Positions 35,106 to 45,090 are shown, numbered from the stretch's first letter. The stretch is 64,000 nucleotides of DNA from Candidatus Kuenenia stuttgartensis (GCA_945891385.1 CAMDDJ010000001.1:92921-156920), one strand, 5' to 3'. Notes: generated by a model from the letters alone, not told the origin. Translations and numbers: made by a program.

Positions 35106-36422
35106 TTAGTATGCGGGATCGATCCCGCGGTCGGCAACCGGCAGTCCTTTCAGCACGAGTCTGGCCGTCGCGGCCGTCGCCCCCCGGTGGTCGGCCACGA
35201 GAGCGGCGGCCCGTTCGCCGAGGCCGCGCGCCCAGGCTGGGTCCGTGAGACAGCGGTCCACGAAAGCCGTCAGGGCCGGGCCATCGGTGACGACCACGGC
35301 GGCCTCGGCCGCTCGGAACAGGGCGACCTCGTCGTGAAAGTTGCGGGTGTGGGGGCCGAAGGAGATGGCGGCGGCATATGCCGCCGGCTCGAGCATGTTC
35401 TGGCCGCCGCGGCTGCCGTCGAGGCTGCCACCCACGAAGGCAATCGTGGCCGTGCCCCACCACCAGGAGAGTTCACCCGTGGAATCGACGAGCAGAACGC
35501 GGGCTGCAGGGTCGAAGCCCTCGTGCTCGAGTCGGCTGCGGGCCTGCCAGGCGACTCCGAGACCGTCGAGTATTCGGCCGATCTCACCGGCCCGCTCCAC
35601 ATGGCGGGGCACGAGCACCAGCCGCAGCGCCGGGTGCGCGCCGCGGAGGGCGAGGTAGGCCTCGGCGGCGAGCCGCTCCTCCGGGTCCTGGGTGCTGCCG
35701 GCCAGGAACACGACGTCGTCGGCCGCGATGCCGGCCAAGCGTCGCAGCCGCTCCACCTCCGGGGCGTCGCGGTCGCCGCGGACACCGTCGAACTTCATCG
35801 AGCCGGTCGTCCGCACGTCGGCCGCGCCCAGCGTGAGGAACCGTTCGGCATCGGCCTGCGAGCGGCTGCTGACGACGGCGATCCTGCGAAGCATGGCGGC
35901 GACCAGGCCGGGAACCCGGCGATAGCCACGAAAGCTCCGGACGCTCATTCGGGCATTGGCTACCACGACGGGGATCCGCCTCCGGGCGGCAGCCGCCAGG
36001 AGGTTGGGCCAGAGCTCCAACTCACCGAGCACGATCAGCTCGGGACGAACGTCGTCCATGACGCGGTTCACCGCCCATGTGAAGTCGAGCGGACAAGGGA
36101 AAACTCGATCTGCCCCGAAGCGACGACCCGCCACCTCCAGACCGGTCGTCGTCGAACTCGAGACCACGACCTCGATCCGCTGGGCCGTCGCGGCGGCCTG
36201 CCGTTCGAGTTCGGCGGCCAGCGACGCCAGCAGTTGCACCTCGCCGACGCTCACACCGTGGAGCCAGATCCGCCGCAGGCCGGGCTCGGGCGGCGGCACG
36301 TCCGCGTAACCCATGAACCGTTGCCAGGGAGCGGCGACGGGCCGTCCTCCTGTGAGCCGTCGCCAGGCCACCCAGGGCAGGGCGAGGATCACGACCACGA
36401 GGTAGACAACGTTCAGGAGCAT
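35106..36422 (-). CDS. waaA: 3-deoxy-D-manno-octulosonic acid (Kdo) transferase
   Basis: WaaA transfers Kdo from CMP-Kdo to lipid A precursor at the inner membrane, so the organism makes LPS. About 438 residues from ATG 36422, starting with a membrane anchor (MLLNVVYLVVVILALPWVAW). Landmarks are IWLHGVSVGEVQLLASL (the conserved HxxSVGE), VFPCPLDFTWAVNRVMDDVRPEL, and in the second half FLAGSTQDPEE and VGGSLDGSRGGQNMLEPAAY. The 95 codons upstream in the ORF are antisense-like shadow sequence. It lies 16 bp downstream of secA on the same strand. Confidence 0.93.
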   Translation of the reverse strand: MLLNVVYLVVVILALPWVAWRRLTGGRPVAAPWQRFMGYADVPPPEPGLRRIWLHGVSVGEVQLLASLAAELERQAAATAQRIEVVVSSSTTTGLEVAGRRFGADRVFPCPLDFTWAVNRVMDDVRPELIVLGELELWPNLLAAAARRRIPVVVANARMSVRSFRGYRRVPGLVAAMLRRIAVVSSRSQADAERFLTLGAADVRTTGSMKFDGVRGDRDAPEVERLRRLAGIAADDVVFLAGSTQDPEERLAAEAYLALRGAHPALRLVLVPRHVERAGEIGRILDGLGVAWQARSRLEHEGFDPAARVLLVDSTGELSWWWGTATIAFVGGSLDGSRGGQNMLEPAAYAAAISFGPHTRNFHDEVALFRAAEAAVVVTDGPALTAFVDRCLTDPAWARGLGERAAALVADHRGATAATARLVLKGLPVADRGIDPAY

Positions 36423-36438
36423 TGGCCGAGTGCCGGAA

Positions 36439-39400
36439 CTACCCGGCGGCGACGCCGCTCGACTTGCCGCAGCAGTTCTTGAACTTCTTGCCACTCCCGC
36501 ACGGGCAGGGATCGTTGCGCCCCACCTTCTGGGCCAGATTCCGAATCGGTTCGACGCTGGTCGGCTCCGAGCGATGGCTCTCGGCCGGACCGGCTTCCTG
36601 GGCGGCGAGGGCGGTCGCGCTCTGGGCCTCGGCGTGAACGGCGGCCGTCTCGTGCCAGGTGCTTCGCAGGGCGCTCTCCTCGACCTGTTCGATCCGGTAG
36701 ACGACATCGACGACCCGCTCGTCGATTCCCTTCCACATCAGGTCGAAGGTCCGCATGCCCTCCCGCTTGAACTCCACTTTCGGATCGACCTGGGCATACC
36801 CGCGGAGTCCCACGCTCGACCGGAGGTGGTCCATTGCCAGCAGATGATCCTTCCAGGCGTTGTCGAGGATCTGCAGGAGCACGGCGCGTTCCATCCGCTT
36901 CATTTCGTCCCGTGGATCGTCGCCCTGCTTCTGTCGCCGCCGGCTTGCCGTGACGAGCACGCGGCGGAGTTCGTCGAGATCGGCGGAGGCCAGGTCGTCG
37001 GCGGTGAGGTTCGGATCGAACCGCTGCTGGGCCCAGGCGAGCAGTCCCTCACGATCGAGCCGGCGGGAGCCATCGGGCTGCCGGCCGCTGAAGTGCGTCA
37101 GGCCGACGAGCACCGGATATTCGACGTCGCGATGGGCGTAGGACTCTCGCGAGATCGACTTCACCATCGCCTTGAAGCCGGCCGGGTCGAGGCCGCCCTG
37201 GCGGAGTTTCTCCACGGCAGACGGATCCACCGGGATGCCGAACCGCCATTCGGTCCAGCCGCAGGCGCTGCGAATGCCGAAGTCCGGGTCGAGAAACCTT
37301 CTTCCCTCGGAAAGGTCGATCCTGTGGATCGCGTCGGCCGCCCGCTCACGGAGGAATTCGATGATCACATCGCGGCCGACCCGCTTCAGTTCGCGGTCGC
37401 TGACAGAGATCTTCCAGCGGGCGTTGGCGAACGAGGCGAGCGCCGCCCAGTTCCACTCGCCCTCTTCTTCACCGTGGGGCAGGTTCTCCTCGACCGCCTC
37501 GAAGATCTGGGTCTCGGACTGCCGTACCGCCTCGTCGACGGCCAGCCGTTCGGCCTCCTCGGGGGCCATGCCCCGAAAGTCGTTGCCGTCGAGTTCGCAG
37601 GAGAGATGGCCGGAAGCCCAGGTGGCGTAGGTCTGCGGGCCGTAATCCTTGTCGAGAAACGTGCTGATGTTCTGTTCGATCTGCCGATCGACCATCTCCA
37701 GGATCATTTCGCGGCAGTCCGCATCTCCGTCGGTGAAGTCGAGGATCCGCTGGCGGAAGCCATAGACCCGTTTCCGCTGTTCGTCCATCACCTCGTCGTA
37801 TTCGAGGAGGTTCTTGCGGACCTCGAAGTTCCGTTCCTCGACCTTCTTCTGGGCCGCCTCGACCCGGCGGGTGACCATCCGGCTCTCGATCGCCTCCCCG
37901 TCCTGCATCCCGAGCCGGGTGAGCACGTTCTTCACCCACTCGCCGGCGAAGATACGCATCAGGTCGTCTTCGAGCGAGAGAAAGAACCGGCTCGAACCCG
38001 GGTCGCCCTGGCGGCCGCATCGCCCCCGGAGCTGGAGATCGATCCGCCGGGCCTCGTGCCGCTCGGTGCCGATGATCTGCAGGCCACCCATCTGGCGAAC
38101 CTGCTCACCCTGGGCCTTCATCTGCTCGCGGGCCGAGATCTCCGCGACGAGGGAGTCCCATTCGTCTTTGGGCACGTCGAGCCGGGTGGGGTAGGTGTCT
38201 TGGAGCTTGGCCCAGGCGAGTGTCTCCGGATTGCCGCCAAGGATGATGTCGGTGCCGCGGCCAGCCATGTTGGTGGCGATCGTGACGGCCGCGGGCCGCC
38301 CGGCCTGGGCGATGATCTCCGCTTCGCGCTTGTGGTGCTTGGCGTTGAGCACCGCATGGTCCACGCCCCGCTTGTCGAGCAGGGCCGAGAGATGCTCGCT
38401 CTTCTCGATCGATACCGTGCCCACGAGCACCGGCAGGCCCCGCCGTTGGATCTCCTTGACCTTCCCCCGCGGAATGGTCTCGGAGGCTGTGGTGCCCTTC
38501 TCCTCGAACGTGACCCCGGTGTCGGTCTCCCCAGTGATCCGGCCGACCTTCCAGGAGCCGTCGGCGAGGGCGAGGGTGTCCCAGCGGTGAATCCGCTCCA
38601 CCTCGTCGGCCACGGCGACCCACTTCTCCCGCTCGGTCCGGTAGATCACGTCGGGGTGGTTGATCCGCTGGAGGCCACGGTTGGGCGGAATCGCGATCAC
38701 GTCGAGCTTGTAGATCTTCCAGAACTCGGTCGCCTCGGTCATGGCGGTGCCGGTCATCCCACCGAGCTTCTTGTAGAGTTTGAAAAAGTTCTGGAGGGTG
38801 ACGGTGGCGAGCGTCTGCGACTCCTCCTTGATCCGCACCCCTTCCTTGGCTTCGACCGACTGATGGAGCCCGTCGGACCATTGCCGCCCAGGCATCAGCC
38901 GACCGGTGAACTCGTCCACGATCACCACCTCGCCCTGCTGGACGACATAGTTCACGTCCCGCTTGTAGAGATGGTGGGCCTTGAGCGAATTGTCGATCAG
39001 ATGAGGCCACTCCATGTTGCCAACGGTGTAGAAGCTTTCCACGCCGGCGAGCTTCTCGGCCGTTCGCACGCCTTCTTCGGTGAGGGCGACGGTGTGCTCC
39101 TTCTCCTTGATCTCGAAGTGCTGGTCGGGCTTGAGCTGGCGGGCGATCTGGTCTGCCCGGGCGTATTTGGTGACGTCGTCGTGGGCGGGCCCGGAGATGA
39201 TCAACGGCGTCCGAGCCTCGTCGATCAGGATGTTGTCGACCTCGTCCACGATGGCGAAGTTCAGCGGGCCCTGGGCCTGCTGCATGTGCTTCGGGAAGCG
39301 GTCGTCGCCCCGGGCCGCCATCCGCATGTTGTCGCGGAGGTAGTCGAACCCGAATTCGTTGTTCGTGCCGTACGTGATGTCGCAGGCATAGGCCTGCTGC

Positions 39401-39957
39401 CGCTGTCCGGAGTCCATGCCCGACTGGATGGCACCGACGGTCAGGCCGAGGCCGAGGTAGAGCGGCCCCATCCACTCCATGTCGCGGCGGGCGAGGTAGT
39501 CGTTGACCGTGACGACGTGTACCCCCTTTCCCTCGAGCGCGTTCAGGTAGGCCGGGAGCGTGGCCACGAGCGTCTTGCCCTCGCCCGTGATCATCTCGGC
39601 GATCGCGCCTGAGTGGAGCACCATCCCGCCGATCAACTGCACGTCATAGTGCCGCATGCCCAGGAACCGCCGGCCTCCCTCCCGGCAGACGGCGAAGGCC
39701 TCCACGAGGAGATCGTCGAGCGTCTCGCCGGCGGCCAGTCGCCGCCTGAATTCGGCCGTCTGTCCCCGGAGTTCGGCATCGCTCATCGCCTGGTAGCGGG
39801 CCTCCAGGAGGCCGATCGCCTCGATCTTGGGCTCCAGCCGGCGGATGGCGCGGGCATTGGACGAGCCAAACAAGCCGGTGATGAACCGTTCGGCCCGGGT
39901 GCTGAGCGAGGCGGCGCCATTGGAGACGGCGTCCCAGACGCGTTCGATGGTTTCCAT
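36439..39957 (-). CDS. secA: Preprotein translocase ATPase SecA
   Basis: SecA drives post-translational export through SecYEG. 1172 residues from ATG 39957 (METIERVWDAV), longer than E. coli SecA (901) because of inserts in the C-terminal half. The first nucleotide-binding fold has MITGEGKTLVATLPAYLNAL (Walker A) and FAIVDEVDNILIDEARTPL (Walker B). The second fold has ATNMAGRGTDIILGGNPE, then RRIDLQLRGRCGRQGDPGSS. The C-terminus carries the zinc-binding SEC-C motif PCPCGSGKKFKNCC, which contacts SecB or ribosomes in other bacteria. A 1060-aa ORF on the opposite strand is a shadow. Confidence 0.97.
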   Translation of the reverse strand: METIERVWDAVSNGAASLSTRAERFITGLFGSSNARAIRRLEPKIEAIGLLEARYQAMSDAELRGQTAEFRRRLAAGETLDDLLVEAFAVCREGGRRFLGMRHYDVQLIGGMVLHSGAIAEMITGEGKTLVATLPAYLNALEGKGVHVVTVNDYLARRDMEWMGPLYLGLGLTVGAIQSGMDSGQRQQAYACDITYGTNNEFGFDYLRDNMRMAARGDDRFPKHMQQAQGPLNFAIVDEVDNILIDEARTPLIISGPAHDDVTKYARADQIARQLKPDQHFEIKEKEHTVALTEEGVRTAEKLAGVESFYTVGNMEWPHLIDNSLKAHHLYKRDVNYVVQQGEVVIVDEFTGRLMPGRQWSDGLHQSVEAKEGVRIKEESQTLATVTLQNFFKLYKKLGGMTGTAMTEATEFWKIYKLDVIAIPPNRGLQRINHPDVIYRTEREKWVAVADEVERIHRWDTLALADGSWKVGRITGETDTGVTFEEKGTTASETIPRGKVKEIQRRGLPVLVGTVSIEKSEHLSALLDKRGVDHAVLNAKHHKREAEIIAQAGRPAAVTIATNMAGRGTDIILGGNPETLAWAKLQDTYPTRLDVPKDEWDSLVAEISAREQMKAQGEQVRQMGGLQIIGTERHEARRIDLQLRGRCGRQGDPGSSRFFLSLEDDLMRIFAGEWVKNVLTRLGMQDGEAIESRMVTRRVEAAQKKVEERNFEVRKNLLEYDEVMDEQRKRVYGFRQRILDFTDGDADCREMILEMVDRQIEQNISTFLDKDYGPQTYATWASGHLSCELDGNDFRGMAPEEAERLAVDEAVRQSETQIFEAVEENLPHGEEEGEWNWAALASFANARWKISVSDRELKRVGRDVIIEFLRERAADAIHRIDLSEGRRFLDPDFGIRSACGWTEWRFGIPVDPSAVEKLRQGGLDPAGFKAMVKSISRESYAHRDVEYPVLVGLTHFSGRQPDGSRRLDREGLLAWAQQRFDPNLTADDLASADLDELRRVLVTASRRRQKQGDDPRDEMKRMERAVLLQILDNAWKDHLLAMDHLRSSVGLRGYAQVDPKVEFKREGMRTFDLMWKGIDERVVDVVYRIEQVEESALRSTWHETAAVHAEAQSATALAAQEAGPAESHRSEPTSVEPIRNLAQKVGRNDPCPCGSGKKFKNCCGKSSGVAAG

Positions 39958-40375
39958 AAATAAGTAGCGAAGGGGCGAACTGAGCGGCCGGAGGGGGCGG
40001 CAGGGCAGGGGCCGGCAGGCCATACCCGCCGGGACCTCGAAAAAACGCAAGGCAACCTGGGATTCTCGCGGCCGGGCCGCCGATGGGTCAAGGCGACTGG
40101 CCCGGGCGCCCCGCCGCGGCCGCTCGGCAGCCGTCGAGTGGCGCCGCCGGGACCGAGATCCTTCCCAGCGAGGAATTGCCCTTCGCGATCGCGTATCCCC
40201 GGCCGGGACGTGACGTGTGCCGCCCCCGAGCCGGGAGCGCAGAGACCCGGGGCAGGGTACCCCGGCGGACGTGAGGTCGCGCCACGGCGGCGACCAAAAG
40301 GTTTCCCTGATGAAAACCTTTGTCTACGCTACGGTCACTAAGACGGGGTGTCATTCACCGAAAGGGGCAATGCTC
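39958..40375. other. 418-bp divergent intergenic region with an A/T-rich hairpin (secA / PEP-CTERM)
   Basis: It is GC-rich apart from AAAGGTTT-ccctgatga-AAACCTTT at 40297-40321, an 8-bp perfect stem with a 9-nt loop lying 55 bp before the PEP-CTERM start. AAAGGGG at 40361-40367 is the ribosome-binding site for ATG 40376. No gene is supported; the hairpin could be an operator, an attenuator or a leader RNA structure. Confidence 0.55.
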
Positions 40376-42184
40376 ATGCTCGGAATTCAGAGGCGATCAG
40401 GTTTCAAGGCTGCGGCTGCAGCGGTGTGTTTGGCCGGATGGACCTCGGCGTCGGGGCAGGTCGTGCTCGTGAACGAGACCTTCGACGCCTACACCTCGGA
40501 TTCAGAGATGCGGGCCACCTGGGTGCCGACGGTCGGCAATGGCACGCTGCCCGCCAACTTCGTCGACGAGACGAGCGGCATCCTTACGACCGACGCCGTG
40601 ACGTTTCCTGGCATCGAGGGCCAGGCGCTCGACCATGTCGGCGGCACGGCCACGAATCCGGGCATGGTCAATCAATATGGCGGCGTGATCGACCAATTGA
40701 ACGGGCTGCAGCCGGCATTCCAGGCGATCCCGAGCCCCACGCAGAACGTCTCGGTCAGCGTCGACATCTTCGAGTCGGGGGGCGGCAACGAGCGAATGAC
40801 GCTCGGCCTGCGGTACATCGACACCTCGGGCGGCAGCGTGGTGACGCAGAACATCCTCGAGCTTGGTCTCTACAATTCGGTCGTCACCGATCCGACCGGC
40901 GGCGCCGATCCGAACTTCTTTGCCGGCACCGGGCTGGGCTACCGGGTGATCCTGTTCGGCGGCTTCGACGCTCCGCTGACAGCCCAGCCCAACTACCAGT
41001 ACTTTCAGCTTCCGGCCGAACTCGACCGGCCGACCGACGCCGACACCGTGACGAACATCGGCGATGTCGGGGCTGGCTGGCATCGCTATACGGCGCTCGT
41101 CGAGCCGGAGCAGGTCACGCTCTCGATCGACCTCTGGCGGGACGGCCTGCGGAACACGTCGAAGACACCCGACGCCGAGACCGGTATCCGTCCAGGTGAC
41201 CCTGGGGTCGATGCCACGGTCACGTGGCCCGTACGGGTCACGGCCAACGGGTTCAACAGCCTCCGGCTCGGTGGTCCGTCGGGCGTGACGTCACCCGGCG
41301 TCGGCGCGATGGCCTTCGACAACGTGCTGCTCCAGATGGTGGACGCGGGGGCGCCGTCAAACGACGTTGTGATCGACGTGTCGAGCGGCTCCCAGACCCA
41401 GGCCGACGCCGGGTATCCCACGATCGCCACCGCGGACTCGGTGACGAAGATCGGAGCCGGCACCGTCGTCTTCGATGCGGCCAACGCCTACACCGGTCCG
41501 ACGCTGGTCTCGGCCGGCACGCTCCGGGTGACCAATGCGAATGCCGTGGCGGCCACCGCCGTGACGGTGCAGACCGGCGGCAGGCTCGCCCTGCCACAGG
41601 ACGCGCGGTTGAGCGCGACCGTCGCCGGCCTGTCGGTCGATCAGGCAAGTGGCGGTGGTCTCGTCGATCTCGGGGCTGGCCAGCTGGTGGTCGCCGCGGG
41701 TGGCATCTCCGCGGCCGACCTCCGGGCCGACATCATCGCCGGCCGCAACGGTGGGGCGTGGAACGGCGCCGCTGGGATCACGTCGAGTGCCGCTGCGGCC
41801 GCGGGTGGCTCGCGGGCGGTCGGCTATCGGATCGCCGGGGATGGCACCGCGACCGTGTCGTTCGCCGCCCCGGGTGATACCGACATCAACGGCGCGGTGA
41901 ACGTGTTCGACCTCGTCACGATCAACTCCTCCGGCAAGTATGGCACCGGCCAGCCGGCGGCCTGGGCTGACGGCGATGCCAACTATGATGGCACGACGAA
42001 CGTCTTCGACCTCGTGTCGGTCAACGGCGGCGGCGCCTACAACCAGGGCAACTACTTCCCGGCGGCGGCAGCGGCCACGGGGGCGATCACGGCGGTGCCC
42101 GAGCCGGCGGCGCTCTCCGCGGGGATCGCCTGTCTGGCCGGGGCGATGATGCTGCGGCGGTTGCGGTGGCGTGGCCGGGGCTGA
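40376..42184 (+). CDS. PEP-CTERM sorting-signal protein with beta-helix (PATR) and dockerin-like segments
   Basis: 602 residues from ATG 40376, supported by AAAGGGG eight bases upstream. A signal peptide (GFKAAAAAVCLAGWTSASGQ) leads into a jelly-roll-like domain (about residues 30-330). An autotransporter-associated beta-strand repeat follows (KIGAGTVVFDAANAYTGPT, then AGTLRVTNANAV). Next come two dockerin-like calcium-type repeats, DTDINGAVNVFDLVTIN and DANYDGTTNVFDLVSVN. The C-terminus has the PEP-CTERM signal: VPEPAAL, a hydrophobic helix and the basic tail MLRRLRWRGRG. Such proteins are cut by exosortase and placed at the surface or in extracellular polymer. No exosortase gene lies in the window. 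Confidence 0.87.
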   Translation: MLGIQRRSGFKAAAAAVCLAGWTSASGQVVLVNETFDAYTSDSEMRATWVPTVGNGTLPANFVDETSGILTTDAVTFPGIEGQALDHVGGTATNPGMVNQYGGVIDQLNGLQPAFQAIPSPTQNVSVSVDIFESGGGNERMTLGLRYIDTSGGSVVTQNILELGLYNSVVTDPTGGADPNFFAGTGLGYRVILFGGFDAPLTAQPNYQYFQLPAELDRPTDADTVTNIGDVGAGWHRYTALVEPEQVTLSIDLWRDGLRNTSKTPDAETGIRPGDPGVDATVTWPVRVTANGFNSLRLGGPSGVTSPGVGAMAFDNVLLQMVDAGAPSNDVVIDVSSGSQTQADAGYPTIATADSVTKIGAGTVVFDAANAYTGPTLVSAGTLRVTNANAVAATAVTVQTGGRLALPQDARLSATVAGLSVDQASGGGLVDLGAGQLVVAAGGISAADLRADIIAGRNGGAWNGAAGITSSAAAAAGGSRAVGYRIAGDGTATVSFAAPGDTDINGAVNVFDLVTINSSGKYGTGQPAAWADGDANYDGTTNVFDLVSVNGGGAYNQGNYFPAAAAATGAITAVPEPAALSAGIACLAGAMMLRRLRWRGRG

Positions 42185-45090
42185 ACCAACGCCGGGGGCG
42201 GGGCGTACAATCGCCGAGTCCCCGTCCGTTCGCCCCCGAGGCCACTCCGATCGACGCTCCGGTCGCCACGCTTCCTTCGACAGAACCTTCGCAGGCCCGT
42301 GGAGCCTCACCACGCGCCGCCTGGTTCTCGCTCGACACCGACGTTTCGCTGGCGGGTTCGCCCGCCAGCGAGTGGCTCGCCGTGTCGCCCGACGGCCTGG
42401 CCGTGGTGGATCGGCGGGTCGAACGGGGCGAGTCCGTGCCGGCTGAGCCGCTGCGGCAGGTCGTCTGGGCCGACGTCGATCGGATCCGGACGGCGGCCGG
42501 CATCGGCGGCGGGATGCTGCAGGTACGGGAGCGGGGCGACTGGGTCGATCTCGTTCGCTACTCCAATGCCTTCGCCAGCCGGTTCCACAAGGTCGCTCGG
42601 GCGCTCGAGACCGCCCGCGAGGCCGCTGCGGACGAGTGCGGCTCGGTGGCCGAGCCCGCGCTCGACGTCGGCCCCCTCGACCCGCCGCACTGCCCGAGCT
42701 GTCACCTGCGGCTGGTGACGGCCGACGACGCCTGCCCCCGCTGCCTGCAGAAGGGCCGGATCCTCAGGCGGGTGGCCGATCTCGTGGCGCCCCATACCCG
42801 GGGCGCGGTGTTGCTCGGGGCGCTGACGGTGCTCGGGGTGGCGGCCGAACTCGTGCCGCCGAAGCTCCAGCAGTATCTCGTCGACGACATCCTCTCCGGC
42901 CGGGCGGCTCCCGGCGGCGGGGAACAGCCCGATTTTCGTACGGCCCTGCTCGTGGTGGTGCTCTCGCTGGCTGCGTCGCGGGTGTTGCTCTCGATCGTGG
43001 CTGTGTTCAAGGGGCGGCTGGCCTCGACGATCGGAAGCGGGCTGACCTCGCGGCTCCGGCGGGAGATGGTCGAGAAGCTCCAAGGCCTCTCGGTGGGCTA
43101 TTTCGACCGGCATCAGGTCAGCTCGATGATCAGTCGGGTGGCCCACGACAGCGAGGTCCTGCACGGGCTGGTCCACCAGTTCACCGGCGGGTTTCTCCTG
43201 CAGATCGTGCAGCTCGTGGCCGTCGGGGCGATGCTCGTCTGGATCAATCCCAAGCTGGCCGCCTTCACGCTGATTCCGGTGCCGCTCGTGATCCTTGGCT
43301 CCTGGATCTTCTGGCAATACGTCTACCCGCGGCACTACCGGCTCTGGGACGCATCGAGCAAGCAGATGGCGGCCCTCTCCGGCATGCTCTCCGGGATCCG
43401 CGTCGTGAAGGCGTTTGCCCAGGAGTCGCGAGAAGAGGAGCGGTTTCAGGCGGCTAGCGACCACCTGCGGAACTGGCGGCAGTGGGTCGAACTGACCGGC
43501 TCCACCTACTCGGCCGCGATGCAGATCGTGTTCAGCCTCGGTGGGCTGATCGTCTGGTACGTCGGCGGCCGCGACGTGCTCGGCCAGCAGATGACGCTCG
43601 GCCAGCTGATCGCCTTCCTCGCCTACCTGGCGATGTTCTACGCGCCGCTCGGTGCCCTCTCGAGCTTCACGACCTGGCTGACGAGCTTTCTCTCGGGAAG
43701 CAAGCGGGTGCTCGAGCTGCTCGACACGCCGGCCTTGATCCACGAGCCGGCCGAGCCCGCCGCCTGGGAGGAGACCCGCGGGGCGATCGCCTTCCGCGAC
43801 GTCACCTTCGGCTACGACGAGAATCAACCCGTTCTCCGCGACGTCTCGTTTTCAGTAGCGCCAGGGGAGATGGTGGGGATCGTCGGCCGCAGCGGCTCCG
43901 GCAAGTCGACGCTCGTGAATCTCCTGGCCCGGTTCCACGACGTGCAGCAGGGGTCGGTCGAGATTGACGGGATCGACGTCCGGCAGCTGGCCGGCCGTCA
44001 GCTGCGGGAGCGGCTGGGGATCGTGTTTCAGGAGTCGTTCCTGTTTCGGGGCACGATCTGGAAAAACCTCGGCTACGGCCGGCCCGAGGCCACGATCGAA
44101 GAGGGGCTGACGGCGGCCAAGGCGGCCGGGGCCCACGACTTCATCTGCCGCCAGCCGGCCGCCTACGAGACGCTGCTCGGTGAGCGAGGGGCCGGGCTCT
44201 CCGGGGGCGAGAAGCAGCGGCTCTCGATCGCCCGCACGCTGCTGGCCGATCCGCAGATCCTCGTGCTCGACGAGGCCACTAGCAGCATCGACGCGGAGGC
44301 CGAGCGGGAGATCCAGCAGGCGCTCGCCGCACTCGTCCGCGGGCGGACGACGATCGCGATCGCCCACCGCCTCTCCACGCTCCGCAATGCCGACCGGATC
44401 ATCGCCTTCGATCGGGGCCGGCTGGTGGAGCAGGGCACCCACGCGGAATTGCTCGCGGCCGACGGTCTCTATGCGCGGCTCGTGCGAATCCAGACGCAGG
44501 TCTCGCGTCAGCCCACCGTCGACACCTTGTTGGCCGAGCCCGTAGCCGAGCCGGTGGAGGAGCCGGCTACTGTGCCGGTCGAGTCGGCGATCCAGTGGCT
44601 CGAGCCTGCCGGCCACCGGTTCACGACAGGCCAGCACGGCCGGATCGAACTCTGGGCGGGCGATACCCGGCTCGCCGCCGGGGTGTTCGTGGTGCCCACC
44701 TTCCCGGCCTCGCACCCCGACGCCTATCTCTCCGTCCGCGGCTGGACCGACGACGGGGAGGAGCACGAGCTCGGAATCATCCGCCGGCTCGCCGACTGGC
44801 CGGCGGCCGACGCGGCAATCCTGCAAGACGCCGTGGCCCGGCGGATCCTCGTCCGCACGATCCGCCGGATCCACACACTCCGGCTCGACCATGGCTACCT
44901 CGACTTCGAAGTTGAGTCTGACTCTGGCCCGGGCCGATTCACGACCCGCTGGACCCAGAGCCAGGCCCTCGATTTCGGCGAGGACGGCAAGCTCCTGATC
45001 GACTCCGAGGAGAATCGCTGGGTGGTGCCCCGGGTGGCCGACCTGCCTGCCGCCGATCGCGAGCGGTTCGAGCGGTACGTCTACTGGTGA
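42166..45090 (+). CDS. ABC transporter, fused permease/ATPase with zinc-ribbon N-terminus and DUF1854 C-terminus
   Basis: 974 residues. Order: an N-terminal region of about 160 residues that may be PH-like (VWADVDRIRTAAG); a zinc ribbon HCPSCHLRL...CPRC; a six-helix exporter membrane domain; and an ATPase domain with Walker A GRSGSGKST, signature LSGGEKQRLS and Walker B ILVLDEATSSID. The last 165 residues match DUF1854 (GRIELWAGDTRLAAGVFVV to ELGIIRRLADWP), a domain known at the end of certain exporters. The GTG start at 42166 overlaps the PEP-CTERM gene by 19 bp and is uncertain; the true start may be downstream. Substrate unknown; a glycan, peptide or lipid exporter is inferred. Confidence 0.88.
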   Translation: MAWPGLNQRRGRGVQSPSPRPFAPEATPIDAPVATLPSTEPSQARGASPRAAWFSLDTDVSLAGSPASEWLAVSPDGLAVVDRRVERGESVPAEPLRQVVWADVDRIRTAAGIGGGMLQVRERGDWVDLVRYSNAFASRFHKVARALETAREAAADECGSVAEPALDVGPLDPPHCPSCHLRLVTADDACPRCLQKGRILRRVADLVAPHTRGAVLLGALTVLGVAAELVPPKLQQYLVDDILSGRAAPGGGEQPDFRTALLVVVLSLAASRVLLSIVAVFKGRLASTIGSGLTSRLRREMVEKLQGLSVGYFDRHQVSSMISRVAHDSEVLHGLVHQFTGGFLLQIVQLVAVGAMLVWINPKLAAFTLIPVPLVILGSWIFWQYVYPRHYRLWDASSKQMAALSGMLSGIRVVKAFAQESREEERFQAASDHLRNWRQWVELTGSTYSAAMQIVFSLGGLIVWYVGGRDVLGQQMTLGQLIAFLAYLAMFYAPLGALSSFTTWLTSFLSGSKRVLELLDTPALIHEPAEPAAWEETRGAIAFRDVTFGYDENQPVLRDVSFSVAPGEMVGIVGRSGSGKSTLVNLLARFHDVQQGSVEIDGIDVRQLAGRQLRERLGIVFQESFLFRGTIWKNLGYGRPEATIEEGLTAAKAAGAHDFICRQPAAYETLLGERGAGLSGGEKQRLSIARTLLADPQILVLDEATSSIDAEAEREIQQALAALVRGRTTIAIAHRLSTLRNADRIIAFDRGRLVEQGTHAELLAADGLYARLVRIQTQVSRQPTVDTLLAEPVAEPVEEPATVPVESAIQWLEPAGHRFTTGQHGRIELWAGDTRLAAGVFVVPTFPASHPDAYLSVRGWTDDGEEHELGIIRRLADWPAADAAILQDAVARRILVRTIRRIHTLRLDHGYLDFEVESDSGPGRFTTRWTQSQALDFGEDGKLLIDSEENRWVVPRVADLPAADRERFERYVYW

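Noticed and set aside
36430-39612. 1060-aa ORF on the + strand opposite secA
   Set aside because: Shadow ORF caused by high GC at third codon positions; secA on the other strand has every expected motif.
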